DNA of 32,485 nt from Paraphysomonas bandaiensis (Eukaryota; Chrysophyceae), in assembly GCA_965644295.1 (NCBI GenBank), contig CBFFRP010000007.1, positions 1 to 32,485 of the forward strand, in the 5' to 3' direction. A program made the translations under genes and the position numbers. The notes under the pieces were generated by a model. That model worked only from the letters and a program-made list of their open reading frames with translations, searched no databases and was not told where the DNA came from. Position 1 is the stretch's first letter; the number at the start of each line of letters is the position of its first letter. Below are positions 1 through 9,455 of the stretch, one piece after another.

Positions 1-354
1 GAGAAATACGTACTTGGATCGGAAATACAACACTGATACTACAGATCAATCAAACACTCACGGATCCAGTTCGCCCGTTGTCCTCCGTTCAAACTACACT
101 ACAGGTAGGCAAAAGACAAGTCTCTTTGCAAATACTACAGAAATCGTTAGTGATAGAAAATTATGGTGTCTCCCTACAACACAATAATACTACAGCTGAT
201 CATGTTCTACTGTACACTCTCACTCGTATCCTACAGAGTCACACATGTACAATAACTGAAAACATAATCACTGTGACAAAAACGAATGTGCACGTTGACT
301 TTCATTTCCATCACTCGAAGACTTCTATACCGAATCATCATTTAGCTCTACGCA
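1..354 (-). repeat. Downstream (3') LTR of the copia element
   Basis: Positions 1-353 repeat at 4743-5095. In element orientation this LTR starts with TG at 354-353, preceded by a short purine run (AGGGG, 359-355) that would be the polypurine tract. The gag-pol stop codon at 340-338 lies inside this LTR, so the last five codons of pol overlap it. The other edge is cut by the window start. The LTR contains five copies of CTACAG (39, 99, 135, 190 and 231, plus-strand starts). Confidence 0.93.
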
Positions 355-3300
355 CCCCTGTGGCATGTGTATTGTTTCCCACGATACCACATGTCATAAA
401 CTTGTACAGAGTACCTTGGAGGGGCTTCGTCAATGCATCAGCCAGCATCATCTTTGTGGGTAAGTACTCCAATTGAATGCTTCCTTCATCTGCCCTTTCC
501 TTGATGAATTCACGCCTCACACGCAGGTATTTTGTACGATATTTGCCTCCGCCTTTCGTTACAAGAGATAGAGTCGAGGTATTGTCTTGCAACACTCGCG
601 GTGCGTCAATACTGTATCCTTGTTCCTTTATGAATTCTGCACATTGCACAATCATCATTAACATATCTGATAGACCTACCAACTCTGATTCCGTCGAGTC
701 ACGTGTCACAATGCGCTGTTTCGACGATTTGCAGAGTACTGTTGCATCCCCCACCTTTACGACCAGACCCGAATGACCCTTTCCATCGTCATGAGTCCCA
801 AATGCCGCATCGACGTATCCAGTAACGGTAAGATTCTTTCCAATGCACAGCAACAAGTCCTGCCCCTTAGTCGCGTTCAGGTAGCGGGTCACCCTGCCAA
901 GTTTCTCCATGTCAGCATGCGTCGGATTCTTGACTCTCGTGCTAAGGTAAGCGACTGCAAGCAGTATGTCTGGTCTAACCCTTTTGGCCAGGTACAGCAA
1001 CTGAGCCACCATCTTGTGAAACTTCCTTTTATCACTCTTACTAGTGTGTTTGTCCATGGTGTTCTTAAATAGAGTAGCTGTAGCAGGTGATGTAGCAGTT
1101 CCTGTCACTCCGTGTTCTCGTAGAAAATTCTCGATGTACGATCTCATGGACACTGTCACCTTATCTCCCTCTGCTCTAATGTGCATTCCGAGATATGACA
1201 GATCTTTCCCATCGTCGTGCTTTACATCCCCAAACTTCTCTTTCAGTTTCTTAAGCAACTCTAGGTAGTCGCCCTTATGGCTTGACATGACCAGTATGTC
1301 ATCCACGAATATCACCACTGTACACTTTCGCCCGCCAGCTACTTTGTTCATTACACATGGGTCGACCGCGTTGTGCTCGAATCCCAAACTTCTCAAATAT
1401 CCTGTAAGCGTGTCGTACCAGAGTTTTGCACTCTGGATGCACCCGTATAGCGCCTTGTCCAGCCGCACTAGTAGTTTACCAGTCTCATCAACATACGGTG
1501 ATACTTCAGGAGCCACTTTCTTCAATATCGTCGTTAACATTGGCTCTAATTCCATTATGACTTCTTCGCCAGACATCTCGGCGTTCAGGTAAGCGCCTCC
1601 TATATCCATGGTACCTATGTGACGTCCCTCTTTAGTAGCTATCGCCAGACACATCATAATCGACTGCATCGCTGCTGTTGGTGACGATGTGTCTACGTAC
1701 ACCTTCCTATCTTGTTGTGCTCCATTAGCTACCAGTCTTGCTTTTATCTTTTCGAAACGCCCTAATCCATCATACTTAGTCTTGAGAAACATCAGAGATC
1801 GAATAGCTCTCTTCAACTGTGTTGCCGATAAGTCCTTGCGGTGTACTGGACGCATAGCCTTCTTGTCATGCAAAAGTTGTTTCAGCTCCGATATGATAGC
1901 GTTATATGCCGGTGGACCATACTCACGCAATCCCTTCATCGCACTCGTGTGAAAGGCCCTGTACTCTACTGGTTTCGACTTCGCATCCGGCGACCTGTCG
2001 TTCTCAACGCCTGTCTCGTCACTGCTTGTAATGCTGCTGCCGGACTTTATAGTTGGGACATCGTCATCCAGCTCCTCATCAACAAGTTCTGGCACTTCAC
2101 CTTCATTATCACCGTCATCTCCTAGCGGGTCTCCGCTATGCTCTACATCAACCACAGTAGTAGATACATCCTCCACTATTGTTTCTGCAACTGGAGTCTG
2201 TTTAACGTCCTCTGGCGTACTCTCCTTCACGTCTTCGCCTTTCTGCTGCTCTTCCGCTTCTATCGACTGTAGGAGTGGGTTCGGAATCTGACTCTTCCCA
2301 GTCGTATCACCCATCTTCGCCATCTGATTCATCGCATCAATTATGAGCTGTGTTGTCTTCATTTTCACCCAGTGTGTCCTTCTCACTCGCTTGTGTGTCT
2401 TCACATTCATGAAAAGCCAGCTACCGTTGGCATTTCCAGTAGGGTACAATGCAATACACGGCTCAGTGCGACTTTGCTCGGCATCGTTGCTTCGCACCTT
2501 TGGGTTGTAGCACTCCACGTAGTCACCAAATGCTAGCTCTAGTTCCTTTCGGTAGTTAGGCTTCCTCCCAGTGAACGCTACTCGTGGCGCTACTATGGAT
2601 GTGCCTGTAGACGGCCTTCTGATATTTAGGCGACTGTTTGAGTACTTCACCAGATCTCTGACCATGTTATCAGGCAGTGACCAGGGTAATCCTGCCTGCA
2701 CAGATCTAATAGTCTCTTTCAGTCTCCGTATCTTGAGATCTACCTTGTCCATGTGATCCCCTGCTCCACACACATCCACTTCCACCCCTGTAATCTGTCC
2801 TCTGAGGGGTTGGAAACCAGGCTGCGGATCCAGATAGGCTACAGTTGGTGCGAAACCATGACTTCTTAGTAGAGATACTTGCTCCTGAAAAGCTAGACCT
2901 AGATCATCAGTCTTCTCACTAGCTACCGGAGATACAAGAGTCAACCCCAGTGGCTCGGACAGTGTTATCAGGAACGGTTGTTTTCTCACACTGAATATAT
3001 CGGTATACAAACGTTGCGGCTTGGGCTGATCTGCTTTGATTCCCACGTCCACGTACTGCCTACCGCTCTTACGTTTAGTGGTCTTCCCCCTAACCGCTTC
3101 ATAAGGCTTCCCGTATATGTCGAAAGCTCGCCTCACGTCTTGCGCCGTCAACGGCACGTCTGTTACATTTCCGTCGCTCACAAGGTTCATGGCTCCCTGC
3201 TCTGAGTCGAAACCCGCGTTCCGTACAAGTTCCAGCGCCCTCCGAGCTCTCACCACTTCGCTTTTAGTGTATTCTTGTTCTTTCATTCTTGTTGTCGTAA

Positions 3301-4726
3301 TATTTACCCTGCCTTGTGTCACCCAATCCCTCATATCAGCTATATACATTTTGTTCCGTCTGTAGAACACTAGCTCTCTATTAGGTAGACACACGGTGTA
3401 TGACACTCCTGGCTCGTACACAATAGGGTATAGATCTTCGACATCAGCTTGGCACAGCACACTGACTCGTAGGTTGTCGGCAGTTTTGCATGTGAAAAAT
3501 TGTGGCAGCTCTCCCACATTGGGCAATTCTACTGCGTGACCAGACAAGCCAGCTACTTTACACTTACGATCGGCAGGTCTCACATCTGTCAGTAGCCACG
3601 GGTGCACAACGGACACATCCGCCTGATTGTCTAGTAGAACTTCGTACCATTCGAAACACTCTCCTCCCGATGTGAACGCACTCTGCATAGTCACTGAGCA
3701 TTGTTTCTCCTCTGGTTCGACGTTCTCTTGACACTGGTTTAGCTTGTGTCCAGTCTTTCCACAACCCCAACATACAATAGGGCCTCTATGCTTTCGCACG
3801 CTCCCTTTCGACTCGTCGGTCCCATTCGACTTCGTCTTGTCATCAGCATCACCTGTGCGACGCTGTTGTTTAGTCGAGGTGTCCTTCCTGCTCACAAACG
3901 CAACACCACCATTAGGTTTCGCTCCTCTCTTCGGGGTGATATACTTCGAAGCTTTAGTGTAGATCTCGTTCACGTGCTTGGGTGGCTTCTGGGTACCCAT
4001 CATTAAGTCGTTCATAAAACTGGTCTTAAACTCCTCATATCTGGTGTCGTCCAGACCCCTGAAGAAGTCCATAGCTATATCTTCTTCTTCCATCTTCGGA
4101 TTCTCCATATCATTGTACGCTTCCAAAAGAAAATCGAAACGCTCCTTATAGGCCACGATACTCTCAAATGGACCCTGACGCACGTCTTGGTACTTCTTTC
4201 TCGTCTCTGCACGCATGATGGTCCCTACATTGGAGTTCGTCGCTGTTTTGTGAGTCTGCTTGATAGCAAGCCACAACAGTAGAGGGTCCTTGGAGGAGTT
4301 AATCTCTTCGTATTCCTCCAATTGCTTAATCGCGTCCACGGACTCGTTGCTCAGTCTGTCATACATGAACGCATAGAAAGCTGATCTGTTGTCACGCATT
4401 TGGTCAATCTTCCTTTGGCGTGTCTTCCTCGCATCCTTAAGTTCTTCCAGGTTCAGACCGTGGGGGTCATTATCAAGATCGTAGTCCTCGATCTTTATCT
4501 TGGGTGGTTCATAATACTCATCGGTCTCCACGAGCCTCGCTAGGTCTCCAAATAGCATCATGGCGGCCACTGTGAGCTTCTGCTTAAATACCGCCAGGTT
4601 GGTGTTCGTCCCATACTTCAGAATCGGCACCGTTGGGGTCAATGCCTCTGCCCCTTGGCCCCTGGACCGCTGGTCCAACGCCTTGTTCCTAAACTTCTTG
4701 AGCTTCTCGTTGCTCGACTTCTTCAT
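338..4726 (-). CDS. Copia-type gag-pol polyprotein
   Basis: This 1462-aa frame encodes the structural protein and enzymes of the retrotransposon. Visible landmarks: a gag region (1 to about 315); a CCHC zinc knuckle CWGCGKTGHKLNQC (319-332); an aspartic protease with LLDNQADVSVV (364-373), where DNQ replaces the usual D-S/T-G; an integrase core with candidate acidic residues D576 (LYTDIF), D633 (YLDPQPG) and D663 (HMDKVDLKIRR), the last replacing the usual Glu; a reverse transcriptase with FVDD (1140-1143); an RNase H with D1306, E1346, D1381 and D1430 (ADALTKPL). The region before the integrase core (about 470-550) has no His or Cys, so the HHCC zinc domain is absent. An acidic linker (about 825-920) separates integrase from reverse transcriptase. 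No frameshift separates gag from pol. The start at 4726 is the first ATG inside the LTR, 16 nt from its edge. Confidence 0.95.
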   Translation of the reverse strand: MKKSSNEKLKKFRNKALDQRSRGQGAEALTPTVPILKYGTNTNLAVFKQKLTVAAMMLFGDLARLVETDEYYEPPKIKIEDYDLDNDPHGLNLEELKDARKTRQRKIDQMRDNRSAFYAFMYDRLSNESVDAIKQLEEYEEINSSKDPLLLWLAIKQTHKTATNSNVGTIMRAETRKKYQDVRQGPFESIVAYKERFDFLLEAYNDMENPKMEEEDIAMDFFRGLDDTRYEEFKTSFMNDLMMGTQKPPKHVNEIYTKASKYITPKRGAKPNGGVAFVSRKDTSTKQQRRTGDADDKTKSNGTDESKGSVRKHRGPIVCWGCGKTGHKLNQCQENVEPEEKQCSVTMQSAFTSGGECFEWYEVLLDNQADVSVVHPWLLTDVRPADRKCKVAGLSGHAVELPNVGELPQFFTCKTADNLRVSVLCQADVEDLYPIVYEPGVSYTVCLPNRELVFYRRNKMYIADMRDWVTQGRVNITTTRMKEQEYTKSEVVRARRALELVRNAGFDSEQGAMNLVSDGNVTDVPLTAQDVRRAFDIYGKPYEAVRGKTTKRKSGRQYVDVGIKADQPKPQRLYTDIFSVRKQPFLITLSEPLGLTLVSPVASEKTDDLGLAFQEQVSLLRSHGFAPTVAYLDPQPGFQPLRGQITGVEVDVCGAGDHMDKVDLKIRRLKETIRSVQAGLPWSLPDNMVRDLVKYSNSRLNIRRPSTGTSIVAPRVAFTGRKPNYRKELELAFGDYVECYNPKVRSNDAEQSRTEPCIALYPTGNANGSWLFMNVKTHKRVRRTHWVKMKTTQLIIDAMNQMAKMGDTTGKSQIPNPLLQSIEAEEQQKGEDVKESTPEDVKQTPVAETIVEDVSTTVVDVEHSGDPLGDDGDNEGEVPELVDEELDDDVPTIKSGSSITSSDETGVENDRSPDAKSKPVEYRAFHTSAMKGLREYGPPAYNAIISELKQLLHDKKAMRPVHRKDLSATQLKRAIRSLMFLKTKYDGLGRFEKIKARLVANGAQQDRKVYVDTSSPTAAMQSIMMCLAIATKEGRHIGTMDIGGAYLNAEMSGEEVIMELEPMLTTILKKVAPEVSPYVDETGKLLVRLDKALYGCIQSAKLWYDTLTGYLRSLGFEHNAVDPCVMNKVAGGRKCTVVIFVDDILVMSSHKGDYLELLKKLKEKFGDVKHDDGKDLSYLGMHIRAEGDKVTVSMRSYIENFLREHGVTGTATSPATATLFKNTMDKHTSKSDKRKFHKMVAQLLYLAKRVRPDILLAVAYLSTRVKNPTHADMEKLGRVTRYLNATKGQDLLLCIGKNLTVTGYVDAAFGTHDDGKGHSGLVVKVGDATVLCKSSKQRIVTRDSTESELVGLSDMLMMIVQCAEFIKEQGYSIDAPRVLQDNTSTLSLVTKGGGKYRTKYLRVRREFIKERADEGSIQLEYLPTKMMLADALTKPLQGTLYKFMTCGIVGNNTHATGVRRAK

Positions 4727-4907
4727 AATTTTCTATCACGTAGAGAAATACGTACTTGGATCGGAAATACAACACTGATACTACAGATCAATCAAACACT
4801 CACGGATCCAGTTCGCCCGTTGTCCTCCGTTCAAACTACACTACAGGTAGGCAAAAGACAAGTCTCTTTGCAAATACTACAGAAATCGTTAGTGATAGAA
4901 AATTATG
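4724..4907. repeat. Perfect 16-bp inverted repeat joining LTR and gag start
   Basis: GTGATAGAAAATTATG reads on the minus strand at 4739-4724, including the gag ATG, and on the plus strand at 4892-4907 inside the upstream LTR. The arms are 152 bp apart, and the match stops cleanly at 16 bp on both sides. The LTR arm is also present in the other LTR at 150-165. RNA starting at or upstream of 4907 on the minus strand could pair the two arms. Position directly inside the LTR is where a primer-binding site is expected. Confidence 0.85.
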
Positions 4908-5101
4908 GTGTCTCCCTACAACACAATAATACTACAGCTGATCATGTTCTACTGTACACTCTCACTCGTATCCTACAGAGTCACACATGTACAATAACTG
5001 AAAACATAATCACTGTGACAAAAACGAATGTGCACGTTGACTTTCATTTCCATCACTCGAAGACTTCTATACCGAATCATCATTTAGCTCTACGCTACGC
5101 A
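4743..5101 (-). repeat. Upstream (5') LTR of the copia element
   Basis: This is identical by eye to 1-353 over 4743-5095. Relative to the other LTR it has five extra bases at its outer end: in element orientation it reads TGCGTAGCGTAGAGC against TGCGTAGAGC, a tandem CGTAG duplication. This LTR should hold the promoter for the minus-strand transcript. A TATTATT sequence lies a little upstream of the LTR arm of the inverted repeat (4892-4907). Genomic flank resumes at 5102. Confidence 0.9.
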
Positions 5102-5232
5102 CATCAGCAGCACAAATTGCGACTGTGGACAAAAATACTACAAACGTATAGCAGTATTCACCAACACTGCTGTAGCAATCCCAACTACGCTATTGTACAG
5201 CGGTAATTATACGGCAGACTGCAGAAGATACG

Positions 5233-5253
5233 TATTCTGTATTCTGTATTCTG
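5233..5253. repeat. Microsatellite-like (TATTCTG)x3
   Basis: Three exact tandem copies of TATTCTG, about 130 bp beyond the outer edge of the copia element. Confidence 0.8.
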
Positions 5254-7278
5254 CATCTAGATCTTGATTGATACAGTCACACCCCAAAACTCGACGAGTA
5301 GAACGCAGTGGAACAAAGAGGAAAAGTCTAGAAGTATACCGTGAGAGACTCAAACCTGCGCAGGATGATTATCATTCTCCAACAGGGGTTTGGGGATTTC
5401 TGCAGTGCGGAATACTTACGCAAACACTGTTTTCAAGTTTTGCAAGACTAAAGAGTCAAGTCGATGATCAGATGAGACACTGCACTGACACTTGCTATCT
5501 CACAGGTTTCGACAATGATGAAGGGCACTCAGATAGATCCTCGAGGACCGTAAGCATAGCACACTTGCAAATACACATAGCTAAAAAGTGTATATTGTCA
5601 TGCAAGTTTTATTGTGGCGTGATATGTTGTTGACTGGTGGTATTCATGGAACAACTAACGTAGTACTACATCTATTGTAACTACTAAATTTTTCTCGGAA
5701 CTCAAATTGGGTAGTTTTAATATGCTGGAGCTCTTTCTCCAATTATTTCAAGAGCAAATTCTCGGAGCATATTACATCCTTGTCGGGCAGTTGTTTGACG
5801 ATACGCCAAAAATTGCCTTGAACTCAACTACATGAGGCGACTATGTAGGCTTGATGTAGCCCGCATGAAGAAAACTGCACTTCACGAGAAAATAATACTG
5901 CGGCCTATGCTCCAAGAAACTGTTGTATGTGGAATATAATCGCCTGGTTGTGTGTAGATTTTTCATTGCATTTTCCAGTAGTCAAGAATCTGACATCCTT
6001 CGAAACGACGTCAGAAATATATTTCTTAGTGGCCGTGTAATTTATTTTGTAGATTGCAGTCTTCATTTGACGTTTCACTTTGCTGTTTGAAACCAAAGGG
6101 TGGAGCCTATGAATACCACTTTTCTGGAAGGCCGGTATTGCTCCGACTCCTGATGACCGAATCCAATTTCCTTGGGGATGTCATTGCAATGGACTGCAAC
6201 CACACCTAGCAAACGCCACGGCGTTTTAGGAATCCTCGCCCAGCTGGAATGGAAAACTATTCGCTGGGGATTCACGCATAATGCCTGACTGTGTAATCAT
6301 GACTACCTTAGCCCTGTTCTAACCAGTGTTCCAATATTGGAACCCGTGAATGTAAAATTGATGTACGGTCATTGCTCAATTTCCGCGTACGGTTGCAAAC
6401 CAACACAATAAAAGTTTGATATGATACTGTGCAAAGCCTCCCAAACCACATACATGGACACAGTCAGATATATCACTTGCACCAATGCAAAACACACCAC
6501 CGTTCCAGTCCTTCGACAGGTACAAAAGAAGTTATCCTCTTCCTCACTCTTCCACTCCCGAAAAATGGCATCAGGCGGTAGAAGTAGATAATTCCCATTG
6601 GATATCTCTGCATCGAGTGTTATTGGCATAATATATATATGTTAATTCCTGAGAGCTCTCTCCGAATACCTCTTATTGATAAGTCCGTATCTTTTTTACG
6701 AAATCCCGAAGGACATAAATATTGTCTATAATGGTGGGCTCTACTTGAGCATGAAATTGATGGGGTGTGGCAGTGAATTATTCTAAAACATCGAAACTGT
6801 GCTGTGATCTCCTTTATTACTGTACAGAATGATACAGAACAGAAGCTAGCTTCCTGATGTTTTTCTGCAATGCACGTACCTTCACAAACCAATGAGGTTA
6901 TCATAAGATAAGATGTGCACTTGATTCCCAATAATTGATACCTTGTAGGTCAATTCGACAGACACAATCCCGTTTCCTTGAATAAGTATGAAATATCAAT
7001 ATCGCTGTGTGACCCATGCAGCTAAACAATCTGTTATAACCAGTATATTGATAGTCTTTTTAATAGCAATAGGCATTAAGAATCAGCACCAGCTTAGTAG
7101 CTAGATGAAAACTAGTCAAGCTAGATAGACGTCTACATGTAACTAGCTATACAAACTCTATTATCCAACTATTTAACGCTACGAAAGCTGCTTGTGCGTC
7201 ACCGCAAGTTCCAATATGCAACCACTTTCGCTTTATCACTCAAAGCAAACGCAGTGAGCGAGCAGAATGTTGATATAC

Positions 7279-7422
7279 CTGACATCTGCTGAGTTCAAGA
7301 TTTTTGAGTCCTTAAGGTGAACATCCCGGATGCTTGATTTCAGCAGGCTGCGCAATGCCCCGGATGCCCTTGAGGTGGGCCCATTTTCGGATGCCTGTTT
7401 ATTCGTCAAGGCCCAAAGACGT
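7279..7422 (-). pseudogene. Orphan exon candidate, gene not identified
   Basis: On the minus strand, 144 nt lie between an acceptor (TTGTGTAG before 7422) and a donor (GTATAT after 7279), open in a single frame of 47 full codons with one leading and two trailing bases. The stretch is clearly more GC-rich than its surroundings. The product begins RLWALTNKQASENGPTSR and continues hydrophilic. I find no convincing partner exon on either side, so this may be an internal exon of a gene with longer introns, or the remains of a decayed gene. No family is recognised. Confidence 0.3.
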
Positions 7423-8091
7423 CTACACAAGTGACACTTATTGGTGTCCCTTGTACCACACAAGCGTTTGGCTATGAGCTATGAGAGGGCTGAACAATAT
7501 CTGCTGTCTATGTGTTAGTTTCCCGGTCTCCGGTACTTATCCCCTAAAACACTACAAAAAGGTGCGAGTCCGACTTTGTTGAGTTGTACATATTTCATGC
7601 TTGAAAGGAGAAATGATACAAATATTATGAATATCGACTCTATGAATCAAGATCTACTGAATACTGAATAACATGGCAATTTTATGATAGTTCTGGTATC
7701 TCACTCTAATACATAGTTCCTTCGTCCTGCTGCAGTCCACTAGCAATCGTTCAATTCTTCTAAAACTCTTTTAAATATTTGTTTAAAGTTTACAGGCATC
7801 ATGAATCTTACATACTGGAAAAAATGGGAGGATGTGGTGATGACTGCTCCGAAGGGGTTATTTATGCAGTGTGGGCTTTTTATTCAACTCATAGCAATGA
7901 TAATAGGTTAGATCATAAAAGACAGAGAACACGTCGACTGCGTAGAAAATCCACAGCTCAGGAGCTTTAAAGACAATACGTACAACAAATAAGTAATCTA
8001 CAACATTGATGAATTATATATTTAACATCGCGTATGTGCTGCCGCAAAAATCATTCCAAGCGCACAAAGGCAAGATATATGAATGGAGTGG

Positions 8092-8977
8092 CTATCCTTC
8101 GGAATGCTTGAGTTCTTCCATACGCTGTTGAATAGGCATATCAGGACCATCAAAATTCCCACTTGATATCTCAATCCTTTCCCGCATCTTTTCCAGCGTT
8201 TCCTACATCATGTGATTATACATATTCCGGACAATAGGCTCTGATCAATTTACCCGAAGCATCTCTCCGAATTCTTCAGACATATCATCCATTTTCGCCT
8301 TCAACTCCGCAATCTCATCATCCTGCGAGCATGATTGATCACTTCACCCATATAAGTTACATAATTATATTTATGTACCTTAAGTTGTATAATAGCATTT
8401 TTTTCTTTCAAAATTTTTTCATGTTTAATATCACCCTCCGCTACACAAATTAAAACAACCAAGCTACAAATGAAATACCAAACCTAGTTGATCGTTGAGG
8501 TCTTGTATAGTCTCTTCGAGCTTATTGATCTAATGGAAACAGAAGTCTGTCAATTTTTTCAAGGTATTGGCAATAGCATACCCTGCTGAGCAATTCCTCC
8601 TGCATTCCTTTGTACTGCCTTGTCATATCTTGTCTCATTTCAAAAGTTTGTTCTTGTTCAGCCTCAAAGTCACGTGTAATTTGCTCTACCCGAGTTTGTA
8701 GTTCGCGTTTAGCTGCAAGGGCCCTACTCGCATCTTCCGTGCGTTCAGCTACACCAATTTGAGATCAATCGGAAAATGCTTCACAACTTTGATTTACCTA
8801 ATTGCACCTGAAGCGACTGACATGTGAGCATATACATCTTTGCTTTTGTCTCTGCGTCCTATAAATTCATAGCAAGATGGTTAGCGCGCTTCAATGGTAT
8901 TAAGTATCTCGAACCATTTCACCACCATTTTCGGGATTTTTGGATTCTTTCTTCTTGGCTGCTTTCTTTGGTGGCAT
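8092..8977 (-). CDS. DRC12/CCDC153-like coiled-coil protein of the ciliary dynein regulatory complex
   Basis: Seven exons give a 192-aa protein: 8977-8915, 8858-8798, 8748-8582, 8529-8484, 8440-8379, 8322-8254 and 8202-8092. Introns are 42 to 56 bp, all GT...AG, and every phase closes. The N terminus is MPPKKAAKKKESKN, a Lys-rich start like that of CCDC153/DRC12. Nearly all the rest is charged heptad-type coiled coil. The C-terminal block (MDDMSEEFGEMLRETLEKMR) aligns in spacing and charge with the conserved end of CCDC153, a subunit of the nexin-dynein regulatory complex that links axonemal doublets and controls motile cilia. Family assignment rests on remembered similarity of the two ends and on length, and coiled coils can mislead. 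The gene is divergent from the EF-hand gene at 9456. If correct, the organism makes motile flagella. Confidence 0.72.
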
Positions 8978-9455
8978 TGATAACGTTGAATTTGTTTATG
9001 ATGATTTCGCTGTTAAGTGTCCCAGAGAATGGAATGGATTGTTTGTATACTTTATTTCTAAAAGCAAAAAGACTGCCTCTGATAACGTACATGTACATGC
9101 AGATCACAACATCCACCCTTCACAAAAATATTGAAACGACACAGTTACACAGCAGTAGGAGTACGGTATACGGTATATACAGCTGTACTCCTCTGTATAT
9201 GGACATAATTCACTATATATGCACGCTGTGAAACTGACCGATTGTGTATACCTATACGGGGTATACCGTATACCGGTATACATCCATCTACGACTTGACA
9301 CATTCTCACACACACACATAGAGTCCAGTCCAGTCCAGTGTTTAACAGGCACTTCTTCGTTAGAACTGCTATTTTCGCGCCAGTGGTTAATATTTTCGTC
9401 TTTGTACTGTGTCCCATATAAGAACAGGCCCGGAGTGTACCCCGGATACTCTATT
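8978..9455. promoter_or_regulatory. Shared divergent promoter region with GTATAC palindromes
   Basis: This 478-bp gap lies between two start codons pointing away from each other. It holds two palindromic blocks: AGGAGTAC at 9157-9164 pairs with GTACTCCT at 9185-9192, and TGTATACC at 9245-9252 pairs with GGTATACA at 9275-9282, with further GGTATACCGTATACC repeats between the second pair of arms. A CA repeat and a CCAGT repeat follow at about 9300-9340. Similar palindromes occur upstream of other genes here. Confidence 0.5.

Larger units (their letters stand above)
1..5101 (-). mobile_element. Ty1/copia LTR retrotransposon, apparently intact
   Basis: The element has two direct long terminal repeats (1-354 and 4743-5101) flanking a single gag-pol frame read on the minus strand. 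Domain order is gag, zinc knuckle, protease, integrase, reverse transcriptase, RNase H. Integrase before reverse transcriptase is the Ty1/copia order. By eye the two LTRs are identical over 353 bp, and the coding frame has no stop, so the insertion is recent and may still be mobile. The left LTR begins at the first base of the window, so the outer boundary and the left target-site copy are not visible and a target-site duplication cannot be tested. No tRNA-type primer-binding site starting with TGG lies just inside the upstream LTR. Confidence 0.95.
5102..8091. other. About 3 kb without an established gene
   Basis: No gene model closes here. On the minus strand three weak open stretches (6369-6629 with one hydrophobic segment, 6075-6275, 5905-6096) might be exons of one gene, but I find no consistent splice junctions and no recognisable motif. 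The segment 7279-7422 is a better exon candidate and is listed separately. A small TATTCTG x3 tandem repeat sits at 5233-5253. The rest looks like ordinary AT-rich intergenic DNA. Confidence 0.5.

Noticed and set aside
78-476. Plus-strand frame in the LTR, repeated at 4655-5206
   Set aside because: It lies antisense to the element, is carried by the LTR duplication, and has no recognisable domain.
4723-4742. tRNA-type primer-binding site inside the upstream LTR
   Set aside because: The sequence after the LTR edge does not begin with TGG or resemble a tRNA 3' end; an internal tRNA-fragment site cannot be excluded without a tRNA set.
6369-6629. Minus-strand frame with one hydrophobic segment as a membrane-protein gene
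   Set aside because: I could not connect it to neighbouring frames by splice sites in a consistent phase, and open frames of this size occur by chance here.
7561-7571. GGTGCGAGTCC as a tRNA B box
   Set aside because: It differs from the consensus at one position only, but no matching A box, acceptor stem or cloverleaf can be formed around it.
9219-9455. Upstream extension of the EF-hand protein
   Set aside because: The frame happens to be open, but it crosses palindromic promoter sequence and its residues look non-coding. The ATG at 9456 begins the acidic coding stretch.
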